From: an uncultured Alistipes sp.
GTDB taxonomy: Bacteria; Bacteroidota; Bacteroidia; Bacteroidales; Rikenellaceae
Length of the DNA: 35,219 nucleotides
Direction: 5' to 3'
Assembly (NCBI GenBank): GCA_944321955.1
Contig: CALUNG010000021.1
Location: forward strand, 1 to 35,219
Positions 18,014-27,123 of this stretch are shown in pieces. A model generated the notes under the pieces. That model was given only the letters and a program-made list of their open reading frames with translations, ran no database searches and was not told the origin of the DNA. Made by a program: the position numbers and the translations under genes. Within the stretch, counting starts at the first letter, position 1, and every line of letters starts with the position of its first letter.

Positions 18014-18049
18014 CAAAATTATGCAATCGTCAGCCGCCCGAACGACAAA
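18014..18049 (-). promoter_or_regulatory. Candidate promoter of the GH89 gene
   Basis: The minus strand has TTTG (18049-18046) and TAATTTTG (18021-18014), matching the Bacteroidetes -33 TTTG and -7 TAnnTTTG boxes. The 24-base spacing is slightly longer than usual. The -7 box is about 60 bases before the start codon. Confidence 0.45.
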
Positions 18050-18155
18050 TTAGTACAATTTAAGGCCAATATACGCGCCGCAACGGCTTTCCGCTGCGGT
18101 ACTTGACTCGGCAGAGGAAGGTATTGTGTACGTTATTTTCAAAAACGGGGACAAT

Positions 18156-18191
18156 TTTGTTGTCGCAGGCCGGCCTTTATGGCTAAATTTG
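18156..18191 (+). promoter_or_regulatory. Candidate promoter of the HTCS gene
   Basis: TTTG (18156-18159) and TAAATTTG (18184-18191) match the Bacteroidetes -33 and -7 boxes with 24 bases between them. The -7 box lies 22 bases before the ATG, giving a very short leader. The palindrome GGCCGGCC (18168-18175) sits between the boxes. Confidence 0.5.
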
Positions 18192-18213
18192 TAAACCGAC
18201 CCGAACTTACCGC

Positions 18214-21200
18214 ATGAAGAGACTTCTGCAACGATACGCCGCATGTGCGCTGCTGTTCGCGCTCCTGCTGCCGACAGGCGGCAAGGCTGCGGCCGCCGAG
18301 ACGCATACCGTCAGCAAATACATCCACACGCGCAACTACACCGTTGCCAACGGACTATCGTCGAACCATGTCTACGGCATAGTCCAGGACAGCGACGGGT
18401 TCATCTGGTTCGGCACCAACAACGGACTCTGCCGTTTCGACGGCCGCGGATTCCGCAGCTACACACACTCCGAGAACGACAGCACAAGCATCTCGAGCAA
18501 CAACATCCGCCGTCTGATGATCGACAGCCGAGGGCTGATATGGATATCGCTCGACAACGGCGTCGACATCTTCGACACGGCCACCGACCGTTTCCGTCAC
18601 TTCGACGTACGCACCGACGACGGCGTCGGCATCGAGGGGCAGACCATCGAGATCATCGAGGACAGCGACGGCGAGATCTGGATCTCGACCGTCAATTCGG
18701 GCATATTCCGCTACAATCCCGACAGCGGCCTGCTCACGTCGTACCGCCACGATCCCGACGACGAATACTCACTTTCGCAGGACTACGTGTCGATACTCTA
18801 CCAAAGCAAGGACGGCACCATCTGGGTCGGCACATACAGCGAGGGTCTCTGTGCCTTCGCCAAACGCGACGGACGCTTTACCCGTTACCGCAAGGGCGAC
18901 GGCGGCGGTTCGGGTCTCTCGAGCGACTCGATCGACGCCATCACCGAGGATTCGTACGGCAATCTGTGGATCGGTACCGTCAACAACGGCCTCGACCGTT
19001 TCGACCGCAATGCAGGCACATTCACCAACTTCGGCCCGCAGAGTTTCGACCATCACCTGCTGCGAATACACCTGCTCGCCGAGACCGCTCCGGGCGTGCT
19101 GCTCGCATGCTCCGAGAACGGAGCCATGCGCTTCCGCATATCGGAACTCGGCATAACGCCATTCACCGACGAGAAGACCAACTTCACCGGATACGACTCG
19201 AGTACATATTCGTTTCTCAAGGACCGTGACGGCAACTTCTGGTTCGGCACGCTCAACAACGGAGTGAAATTCTATCCCGCCGCCGACAACTTCACCTGCT
19301 ACATCATAAACGACGGCAACGACTCCAATTCCAGTTCGGACATCTACTCCGTCTGCATGCTCTCGGAGGGCCGTTACCTGTTGGGTACGCGCAACAACAA
19401 TCTGCTGCTCTTCAACGAGCGCCGCGGAACGATCTCCACATACCGCGGCAGCCGCTATGCCGACGGTTCCGGATCGAACATCATGGCGCTGCTGGTCGAC
19501 GACGGACGGTTGTGGGTATCGTCGTTCCAGCGCGGACTCGAGGCCGTCGACCTCAAAAGCGGCCGTTCGCGCTTCTACTTCACCGACCCGACAGACCCGA
19601 ACTCACGCGTCTTCGAGCTCTATCGCAGCAACGAAGGGCGCATCTGGGCCGGTACGGCCACGGGCCTCTACAGCTACGAACGCACCGAAGACCGTTTCGT
19701 CAAACGCGGACCCGACACGCGCATCACTGCCATTACGGAGGACCTCGACGGCGTCATGTGGATAGGCACGGCCGCTGACGGACTCTTCTGCTACAACGCG
19801 CGTACGCGCGAGAGCAAACACTACATGTATGACCCCGACGACAAGAATTCGCTGATCCGCGACAACATAATCACCCTGGCCGTAGACCGCAACAACCGGT
19901 TGTGGATCGGCACATCGGGATACGGCATCTGCCGCTACGACAGCGACAACGACCGTTTCGTGCGCTATGACCGGCTGCCGCTTCCGAGCCTTCTGATTTC
20001 GAAGATAATACCCGATGAAGACGCTCTGTGGATCACGACCGACAACGGTCTGGCAGTCTTCTTCCCCGAAACCGGAAGTCTGCGGTGGTTTACCCGCGGC
20101 GACGGGCTGTGCGAAGACCAGTTCGTAAACAACGTGGGTCTGCACACGCCCGACGGGCGAATAATGATATGCGGCATATCGAGCATCTGTCTGTACAACC
20201 CGCACGACATTCTGGAACACGGTTCGGTGCGCCCGGCCGTAATCACCGACTTCCGGATTGACAACCGTTCGATACGCCCCGACGCCTCGCAGCCCGATTC
20301 GCCACTGAAGGCCCCGATAGAACGTACCGACCACATAACGCTGCATCCGTGGCAGAATGCCATAGGCTTCGACTTTTCGACGCTGAGTTATCCGTTGCCG
20401 AGCAACATACGATACAGATACCGTCTCGACGGTCTCGATGACAAATGGCACGTCACCGACAGCCGCAACGCTTCGGTAAGCTACAACAACCTCGCACCGG
20501 GCAAATACCGTTTCCGTGTACAGGCGGGCAGCGGCGAGAACAACTGGGATACGGCCGAAACAGCTCTCTCGATCGAGATCATGCCTCCGTTCTTCCGTTC
20601 GAAAACGGCATGGGCGATATACGCCGTACTGATCGTCGCAATCCTCGCATGCAGCGTAATGCTGTTGCTGCATCTCTCGGAGAAGCGGCACAGAGAGAAG
20701 ATCGAGCAGATACGACGCGAAAACGAACACAAACTATACAACCAGCGCCTCAACTTCTTCACCAACATAGCACACGAGATCCGAACGCCGCTCAGCCTGA
20801 TAATCGGGCCTCTGGAATACGTGATGAAGTCGCGGCAGATGAACGACCGCTACGGCGACTACCTTTCGGTCATCGAACGCAACTACCACAGGCTGCATAC
20901 GCTCGTAAACCAGTTGCTGGACTTCCGCAAGGTCGATTCGTCGACCTACTCGCTGAGTTACGACGTCTGCGACGCTGGCGCCGTGGCGCGCGAACTTGTC
21001 GGGATGTTCCGACCCGCGGCCGAACAGCACGGCATACGTATCACGGAACATATTCCCGACAACGGCTCGCGAATCGTCACCGACCGCGAAGCCCTGACCA
21101 AGATCATCAGCAACCTGCTGTCGAACGCCGTGAAGTTCGCACGCAGCGAGATCGTCATAAGCATCGAAGGCTCCGCAAGCGGCATCTCCATAGAGGTCGA

Positions 21201-22371
21201 GGATGACGGTCCCGGCATACCGGCCGACGAGCGCGAAAAGATTTTCGACGCCTTCTATCAGGCCAGCAACAACGACGTGAAGGAGGGGCGCGGCGGCGTA
21301 GGCATCGGCCTGCACATGTGTCGCACCTACATTTCGCTGATGCACGGCACGATAAGCGCCTCGACACGCCATGACGGAGCTTCGGGAGCACTGTTCTCGA
21401 TCTTTATTCCGCATCCCGTATCGGAAGCGGCACGCGAGATCGAGGAGCGGGCCCGGCTGGAAGAGGCCGGGGAGAACTCCGCACAAGACCCGGCGACGGT
21501 TAAGGAGCCGGACATGGAGGCCGATACCTCCGAAACACCCGACACCGCCACGGATGCCGACGCGGAGCAGACACCGTCGGCACGCAGCAGGTCGGTTCTG
21601 GCAGTCGACGACAACGCCGAGATTCTCGACTTCCTGACACGCATTTTGGGCGAGGAGTGGTTCGTGCTCTCGAGCACGAGCGGCGCACAGGCCCTCGAGC
21701 TGCTGCGCAACAACGATCCCGACATCATCGTCAGCGACGTAATGATGGAGGGCATCGACGGCATCGAACTGTGTCGGCGCATAAAGAACGACATCAATAC
21801 CAGCCACATACCCGTCATCCTGCTGACGGCCAGAACCGATACCGGCACCAAGATCGCCGGTCTCGAGTGCGGCGCCGACGCCTATATCGAGAAGCCATTC
21901 TCGCCCGAGCACCTCAAGGCGCAGATAACGAACCTGCTGAACAAGCGCGACGAAATACGGCGCCACTACGCCAACGTCCCCATGAGCGAATTCCGCACCA
22001 TGTCGCACAACCGTCTGGACGAGGAGTTCATCGGCAAGTGCCGCACGGCCATCATCGCCCACATGAGCGATCCGGAGCTCTCGGTCGACATGCTCGCCCG
22101 CGAGCTGGCCATGAGCCGAACGTCGGTCTTCAAGAAGCTGAAGGCCGTGACGGGCATGACCCCCAACGACTTCATGAAACTGATACGTCTCAAGGAGGCA
22201 TCGCGGCTGCTGGCCGAAGGGCGTTACCGCATCACCGAGATAGGCTTCATCGTCGGCTTCAGCTCGTCGTCCTACTTCGCCAAATGCTTCGCCAAGCAGT
22301 TCGGCGTACTGCCCACGGAATTCATCAAAAACCTCGACCGCCGTCCCGGACAGAAGGATGGAACGGAATGA
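18214..22371 (+). CDS. Hybrid two-component system sensor/regulator (HTCS)
   Basis: Single-protein sensor, kinase and transcription factor, 1385 aa, full length for the family. A signal peptide (about 1-28, GGKAAAAE) is followed by a periplasmic double beta-propeller (about 35-690) with many Reg_prop repeats of the form DGxIWFGTxxGLxRFD, then a Y_Y_Y domain (about 700-785, RYRYRLDGLDDKW). The transmembrane helix is at about 797-818. The HisKA domain carries phospho-acceptor His 854 in AHEIRTPLSL; the HATPase domain has NLLSNAVKFA, DDGPGIP and GVGIGLHM. A receiver domain has Asp 1175 in VSDVMMEG. An AraC-type HTH ends the protein (LARELAMSRTSVFKKLKAVT, GFSSSSYFAKCF). An acidic linker of roughly 45 residues separates HATPase and receiver. 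It probably activates the BACON-SusCD locus just downstream; GH89, divergent, is a second possible target. Confidence 0.97.
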   Translation: MKRLLQRYAACALLFALLLPTGGKAAAAETHTVSKYIHTRNYTVANGLSSNHVYGIVQDSDGFIWFGTNNGLCRFDGRGFRSYTHSENDSTSISSNNIRRLMIDSRGLIWISLDNGVDIFDTATDRFRHFDVRTDDGVGIEGQTIEIIEDSDGEIWISTVNSGIFRYNPDSGLLTSYRHDPDDEYSLSQDYVSILYQSKDGTIWVGTYSEGLCAFAKRDGRFTRYRKGDGGGSGLSSDSIDAITEDSYGNLWIGTVNNGLDRFDRNAGTFTNFGPQSFDHHLLRIHLLAETAPGVLLACSENGAMRFRISELGITPFTDEKTNFTGYDSSTYSFLKDRDGNFWFGTLNNGVKFYPAADNFTCYIINDGNDSNSSSDIYSVCMLSEGRYLLGTRNNNLLLFNERRGTISTYRGSRYADGSGSNIMALLVDDGRLWVSSFQRGLEAVDLKSGRSRFYFTDPTDPNSRVFELYRSNEGRIWAGTATGLYSYERTEDRFVKRGPDTRITAITEDLDGVMWIGTAADGLFCYNARTRESKHYMYDPDDKNSLIRDNIITLAVDRNNRLWIGTSGYGICRYDSDNDRFVRYDRLPLPSLLISKIIPDEDALWITTDNGLAVFFPETGSLRWFTRGDGLCEDQFVNNVGLHTPDGRIMICGISSICLYNPHDILEHGSVRPAVITDFRIDNRSIRPDASQPDSPLKAPIERTDHITLHPWQNAIGFDFSTLSYPLPSNIRYRYRLDGLDDKWHVTDSRNASVSYNNLAPGKYRFRVQAGSGENNWDTAETALSIEIMPPFFRSKTAWAIYAVLIVAILACSVMLLLHLSEKRHREKIEQIRRENEHKLYNQRLNFFTNIAHEIRTPLSLIIGPLEYVMKSRQMNDRYGDYLSVIERNYHRLHTLVNQLLDFRKVDSSTYSLSYDVCDAGAVARELVGMFRPAAEQHGIRITEHIPDNGSRIVTDREALTKIISNLLSNAVKFARSEIVISIEGSASGISIEVEDDGPGIPADEREKIFDAFYQASNNDVKEGRGGVGIGLHMCRTYISLMHGTISASTRHDGASGALFSIFIPHPVSEAAREIEERARLEEAGENSAQDPATVKEPDMEADTSETPDTATDADAEQTPSARSRSVLAVDDNAEILDFLTRILGEEWFVLSSTSGAQALELLRNNDPDIIVSDVMMEGIDGIELCRRIKNDINTSHIPVILLTARTDTGTKIAGLECGADAYIEKPFSPEHLKAQITNLLNKRDEIRRHYANVPMSEFRTMSHNRLDEEFIGKCRTAIIAHMSDPELSVDMLARELAMSRTSVFKKLKAVTGMTPNDFMKLIRLKEASRLLAEGRYRITEIGFIVGFSSSSYFAKCFAKQFGVLPTEFIKNLDRRPGQKDGTE

Positions 22372-22453
22372 CACACCCCGCCCGAAGCGGGTCCCGGAAG
22401 CCTTTCACGCAGGCAAATCCGATTTTATCGTAAAAATGAATTATATTGTCGTT

Positions 22454-22499
22454 TCGGTAAAACGGCATGGAGTAATTTTATCATCGGAAAAACGACATG
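22454..22499 (+). promoter_or_regulatory. Direct-repeat pair upstream of the BACON-SusCD locus (candidate HTCS operator)
   Basis: TCGGTAAAACGGCATG (22454-22469) and TCGGAAAAACGACATG (22484-22499) agree at 14 of 16 positions, and their starts are exactly 30 bases apart, about three helical turns. AraC-type HTCS regulators commonly bind direct repeats. The 7-of-8 -7-like octamer TAATTTTA (22473-22480) lies between the copies. The region (22372-22596) holds no gene. Confidence 0.5.
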
Positions 22500-22596
22500 C
22501 ACGAAAGATACCCGCAGCGACCCGCCGTGCCATGGTCGGACCCGGAACGAAACAACGAAACAAACAGAATAAATCTAACCTTAAACACCAGCTTCA

Positions 22597-23691
22597 ATGA
22601 AAAAATTTCTACTTTTACTCATGATGGGTGCCCTCGGATTCACCGCCTGCACGAAAGACGGCGACGGCGATTCCGTCACTTCAATAACTCTCGGCACGCC
22701 TTCGCAAACCGCGTTCGACTACAAGGGAGGTCTGGGCAGCGTCGAGGTATATGCCGGCAGCAAGAGCGTTACGGCCGAATCCAGCGCTCCGGACTGGTGC
22801 CGCGTAACGGTTTTCGACAACAAGTCGGTTGCCTTCAATCTCTACCAGAACTCCGATCCCAACAACGAGCGCAGCGCGACAATCACCGTTAAGGCCGAAG
22901 GCCTGCCTTCGGTACATTTCGACGTTACGCAGGACCGTCTCCGCGGAATCATCGTATCGCCTACCGTGGTGAACTTCTCTTCGGAGCAGCTCACACAGTC
23001 CATCGAAGTGCTCGCGTCGGGCGATTACACCATAGTCGCTGACGTCAACCCCGACAATACCTTTACATGGGAAAAGAGCGCCAACGGCCGCTCGGTAACA
23101 TTCTCGTCGCAGGACCCCGGCTTCTATGTAGTCGAAGGCCGCGTGAGCCTGGTACCCGAAGAGGGCGAAGGTGAGCCCGTGGCAATCACGCTCCTGCTCG
23201 AGAAGATGAACACCTACGACCTGCTTCTGGGTGAATGGGAAGTCACCACGACAGACGACGAAAAGCTCACACGCGTGATATTCACCGAAAAGGTATGGGG
23301 ATACACCTATAACGTATATCTGCAGGGCATCCCGCAGGTCGGCGACAACTACCCCGTAACCATGGAGTATATCGACGGCAAGGTCTACCTGCCGACCGGA
23401 CAGTCGCTCGGTTTCGACGGTACATATTATTATACGCTGCACTTCAACGGCCGCAACAGCGGCAGCGGCTGGAATACATGGACGGCGCCCGGAGCCTGCT
23501 CGTGGGTATCCGACGTCAACGTCGACGAACTCACCAGAAAGATAACCCTCTCGTTCGCGGACAGCAGCGGCGGTTACGGATATCAGGCCGAAGACCTCAC
23601 CTTCTGGAAATGTAAGGGCGGATACTTCAGCTTCAGCACCGGTGAGAACATCTTCTATTCAACCAAACTCGACATCGTCAAAAACTATTAA
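22597..23691 (+). CDS. BACON-domain surface lipoprotein of unknown function
   Basis: Predicted lipoprotein of 364 aa with Cys 18 (FTAC). Residues about 28-115 form a BACON-type beta-domain (VEVYAGSKSVTAE, PDWCRVTV, NNERSATITVKAEG, FDVTQD). A second Ig/BACON-like segment covers about 118-208 (VSPTVVNFSSEQLTQSIEV). The last 155 residues begin LLLGEWEVTTTDDEKLTRV, are rich in Tyr, Trp and Gly, and resemble a lipocalin-like or DUF5004-like beta-barrel, though I cannot name the family. It is the first gene after the HTCS, behind the direct-repeat pair, and is followed by SusC 2 after 96 bases. BACON domains are associated with glycan or mucin binding, so a surface ligand-binding role is likely. 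No catalytic motif is seen. Confidence 0.78.
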   Translation: MKKFLLLLMMGALGFTACTKDGDGDSVTSITLGTPSQTAFDYKGGLGSVEVYAGSKSVTAESSAPDWCRVTVFDNKSVAFNLYQNSDPNNERSATITVKAEGLPSVHFDVTQDRLRGIIVSPTVVNFSSEQLTQSIEVLASGDYTIVADVNPDNTFTWEKSANGRSVTFSSQDPGFYVVEGRVSLVPEEGEGEPVAITLLLEKMNTYDLLLGEWEVTTTDDEKLTRVIFTEKVWGYTYNVYLQGIPQVGDNYPVTMEYIDGKVYLPTGQSLGFDGTYYYTLHFNGRNSGSGWNTWTAPGACSWVSDVNVDELTRKITLSFADSSGGYGYQAEDLTFWKCKGGYFSFSTGENIFYSTKLDIVKNY

Positions 23692-23787
23692 CATGTCCCG
23701 CATACCTTTGCCCGGGCCCGTACGACGCATCGACACCACGGACGTCGCCGGTCCCGGACGAAAGGGACAAAACCCAATTTGCCGCTC

Positions 23788-26700
23788 ATGAAAAAAATCA
23801 TAATACTCACCCTGATGTTCACCGGGATGCTCGGGTATGCCCTGGCCCAGGATTCCCGCGTGGTGACGGGTCGCGTGCTCGACGAGAACGGTATGCCGAT
23901 GATGGGCGCCGTCGTCGAGGTCCTCGGTACAAACAACGCGACGACCACCGACATCGAAGGTATATACACGCTCAAGGGCGTACCCGAAACCGCTACCCTG
24001 CGTGCCTCGTTCCTCGGATACGAGAACGTCGACAAAAAGGCCGACGACGTACGCATAGACTTCGAACTGAAGGCCAGCACCCAGGAGATCGCATCGGTCG
24101 TGGTAACCGGTATGCAGAAGATGGACAAGCGTATCTTTACCGGAGCCACCGACCAGCTCATGGCCGAAGACGTCAAACTCAACGGTGTGGGCGAAATCAG
24201 CCGAAGCCTCGAGGGACGTTCGGCCGGCGTATCGGTACAGAACGTGTCGGGTACGTTCGGCGCCGCACCCAAGATCCGCGTACGCGGTGCATCGTCGATA
24301 TACGGCGACTCCAAGCCGCTGTGGGTTGTCGACGGAGTGATCATGGAGGACGTGGTCGACGTCGACGCCAACTCTCTATCGTCGGGCGACGCCACAACGC
24401 TTATCAGTTCGGCCATCGCAGGCCTCAACGCCGAAGATATCGAGAGCTTCCAGATCCTCAAGGACGGTTCTGCTACATCGATATACGGAGCCCGCGCCAT
24501 GGCCGGAGTGATCGTCATCACCACCAAGAAGGGTCGTGCAGGTGAAACCCGCGTAAGCTACACGGGCGAATATACCATGCGCATGGTCCCCTCCTACGCC
24601 AACTTCAACATCATGAACTCGCAGGAGCAGATGGCCGTCTATCAGGAGATGTTCGACAAGGGATGGCTCAACTATGCCGACAAGATGTTCTCGTCCGAAA
24701 GCGGCGTCTACGGCAAGCTGTCGCAGCTGATCAACTCGTACGACCCCGAGACCGGTTACGGTGTGCCCAACACCGAAGAGGGGCGCAACGCCTACCTGCG
24801 CAAGGCCGAATACCGTAATACCGACTGGTTCAAGGAGCTCTTCCGTCCGAGCGTACAGCACTCCCACTCGGTGAGCATCTCGTCCGGTTCGGAAAAGGGT
24901 TCGTACTATGCATCGCTCGGCGCCCTGGTCGATCCGGGATGGACCGTGCAGAGCAAGGTGAACCGCTACACCGCGCTGTTCAACACCACGCAGAACATCC
25001 TCAAGGACAAACTCTCGCTCAACATCATAGCCAACGCTTCGTACCGCCAGCAGACGGCTCCGGGTTCGCTCTCGTCGGAGGTGGATCCCGTCTACGGTAC
25101 CGTGACGCGCTACTTCGACATAAACCCCTACTCGTATGCCCTGCGCACGTCGCGTACGCTCGACCCCGATGAATACTACACGCGCAACTACACGCCGTTC
25201 AACATCAAGGACGAGCTGTCGAAGAACTACATGGACCTGAACGTCGTAGACACCAAGTTCCAGGCCGAACTCAAGTGGAAGATCACCCCGAAACTCGAGG
25301 TGTCGGCCCTCGGAGCCGTCAAGTACTCGACCTCGTCGACCGAACACCACATAAAGGAGGGTTCGAACCAGGCCGAAGCATACCGCATGATGGACAACTC
25401 CACCATACAGGCACTCAACCCCTACCTCTACGACAACCCCGACATCTCCTCGGAGAAGTACTCGATACTGCCCGAAGGAGGTATCTACCGCCGCAACGAC
25501 TACCGTTCGCTCAGCTACGACTTCCGTGCGTCGGTAAGCTACAACAACATATTCGACGACAAGCACATATTCAACTTCTACGCCGCCACCGAGATCAACG
25601 CCCTCAACCGTTCGTCGTCGTCGTTCACGGGCTGGGGTCTGCAGTACGCCATGGGCGAGTCGCCGTACTACATACTCGACCTCTTCAAGAAGCAGATCGA
25701 GGACAACACGCAGTATTACGGCATCTCGAACACCCGCGAACGCAACGCCGCCTTCGCCGCTACGGCATCCTACTCGTACGACTACCGCTACACCATCAAC
25801 GGAACAATACGCTACGAAGGATCGAACCGTCTGGGACGTTCGCGCAAGGCCCGCTGGCTCCCGACATGGAACGTTGCCGGCAAGTGGTCGGTGGATCAGG
25901 AGGACTTCTTCGAGAAGCTGATGCCCGCATTCTCGACCCTCGCGCTGCGCGTATCGTACTCGCTGACGGCCGACCGCGGTCCCTCGTGGGTCAGCAACTC
26001 GACCGTGACGATCTATCCGACGTCACCGTGGCGCGGCGATACCGACATTACCGAATCGGGACTGGGCATTTCGGCCATCGAGAACTCGGAACTCACCTAT
26101 GAGAAGAAACACGAGCTGAACATAGGTCTGGACATGGGATTCCTCGACAACCGCATATCGCTCTCGATCGACGCCTACAAGCGAAACAACTTCGACCTCA
26201 TAGGCAACACCATAACCATGGGTCTGGGCGGCTTCATTAACAAATACGGCAACGTGGCTGCCATGAAGTCGAGCGGTGTCGAGCTGTCGCTCTTCACGCG
26301 CAACATCCAGCGCAAGGATTTCTCGTGGGAGACCAGTTTCATCTTCTCGTGGATGAAGAACACGGTTACGCGTCTCGATACGCTCACCCGCACCATCGAC
26401 TTCCTGACGGGTACCGGTTACTCGATGGAGGGCTATCCGCGCGGAGCGCTCTTCTCGCTCAACTTCCAGGGTCTCGACCACATGGGCATACCGACTTACA
26501 AGCTCGGTGACGGAACGATCACCTCGACCGGCGTCAACTTCCAGGGTGCCGCCGAGGAGGCGGGTCTGGTATACGAAGGCCCCTGCGACCCGACGTACAC
26601 CGGCAGCTTCGGTAACATATTCCGCTACAAGGGATTCACGCTCAATATCTTCATCACCTATTCGGGCGGTAACAAGGTGCGTCTCGACCCCATCTTCGCA

Positions 26701-27105
26701 AGCAGCTATTCGGACCTCACGGCCACGCCGCGCGAGTTCGCCGACCGCTTCATCAACCCGGGCGACGAGAAGCGCACGAACATCCCCGTAATAGCCAGCG
26801 CGCGTCAGGTCAACGAGATACCGAATCTCTACATAGCCTACAACGCCTACAACTACAGCACGGCACGTGTGGCCAACGGCGACTTCATCCGCATGAAGGA
26901 GATATCGCTGACCTACGACTTCCCCAAGTCGATAGCCTCGAAACTCCGCATGAGCGGACTCTCGCTCAAGCTTCAGGCCACCAACCCGTTCCTGATCTAC
27001 TCCGACAAGAGGCTTCAGGGACAGGACCCCGAGTTCTTCAACACGGGAGGTGTGGCCACGCCTATGCCCAAACAATTCACCATGACGCTCAGAGTTAGTT
27101 TCTAA
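23788..27105 (+). CDS. SusC/RagA-type TonB-linked outer-membrane transporter (locus 2)
   Basis: TonB-dependent importer, 1105 aa from the ATG at 23788; an in-frame TTG at 23779 would add three residues and is less likely. The signal peptide ends at ALAQ (residue about 21). A carboxypeptidase-like domain (about 25-100, GRVLDENGMPMMGAVVEV, SFLGYENV) precedes the TonB box region (IASVVVTGMQKMDKR) and the plug (VRGASSIYGDSKPLWVVDGV, SIYGARAMAGVIVITTKKG). The barrel ends QFTMTLRVSF. It is longer than SusC 1 and diverges from it in the plug. The SusD gene follows 18 bases downstream. With two protease genes and no sugar hydrolase behind it, the load is more likely peptide or glycopeptide, as for RagA, than free sugar; this is inferred. 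Confidence 0.96.
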   Translation: MKKIIILTLMFTGMLGYALAQDSRVVTGRVLDENGMPMMGAVVEVLGTNNATTTDIEGIYTLKGVPETATLRASFLGYENVDKKADDVRIDFELKASTQEIASVVVTGMQKMDKRIFTGATDQLMAEDVKLNGVGEISRSLEGRSAGVSVQNVSGTFGAAPKIRVRGASSIYGDSKPLWVVDGVIMEDVVDVDANSLSSGDATTLISSAIAGLNAEDIESFQILKDGSATSIYGARAMAGVIVITTKKGRAGETRVSYTGEYTMRMVPSYANFNIMNSQEQMAVYQEMFDKGWLNYADKMFSSESGVYGKLSQLINSYDPETGYGVPNTEEGRNAYLRKAEYRNTDWFKELFRPSVQHSHSVSISSGSEKGSYYASLGALVDPGWTVQSKVNRYTALFNTTQNILKDKLSLNIIANASYRQQTAPGSLSSEVDPVYGTVTRYFDINPYSYALRTSRTLDPDEYYTRNYTPFNIKDELSKNYMDLNVVDTKFQAELKWKITPKLEVSALGAVKYSTSSTEHHIKEGSNQAEAYRMMDNSTIQALNPYLYDNPDISSEKYSILPEGGIYRRNDYRSLSYDFRASVSYNNIFDDKHIFNFYAATEINALNRSSSSFTGWGLQYAMGESPYYILDLFKKQIEDNTQYYGISNTRERNAAFAATASYSYDYRYTINGTIRYEGSNRLGRSRKARWLPTWNVAGKWSVDQEDFFEKLMPAFSTLALRVSYSLTADRGPSWVSNSTVTIYPTSPWRGDTDITESGLGISAIENSELTYEKKHELNIGLDMGFLDNRISLSIDAYKRNNFDLIGNTITMGLGGFINKYGNVAAMKSSGVELSLFTRNIQRKDFSWETSFIFSWMKNTVTRLDTLTRTIDFLTGTGYSMEGYPRGALFSLNFQGLDHMGIPTYKLGDGTITSTGVNFQGAAEEAGLVYEGPCDPTYTGSFGNIFRYKGFTLNIFITYSGGNKVRLDPIFASSYSDLTATPREFADRFINPGDEKRTNIPVIASARQVNEIPNLYIAYNAYNYSTARVANGDFIRMKEISLTYDFPKSIASKLRMSGLSLKLQATNPFLIYSDKRLQGQDPEFFNTGGVATPMPKQFTMTLRVSF

Positions 27106-27123
27106 AGAATTTCCGTAAGAACC

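Noticed and set aside
22376-22390. Short hairpin CCCGC/GCGGG just after the HTCS stop
   Set aside because: Only five base pairs and no T tract, so it is not a convincing terminator.
23703-23710. TACCTTTG before SusC 2, an exact TAnnTTTG match
   Set aside because: No -33 TTTG at the right distance, GC-rich surroundings, and the gene is probably read from the BACON promoter. A weak internal promoter cannot be excluded.
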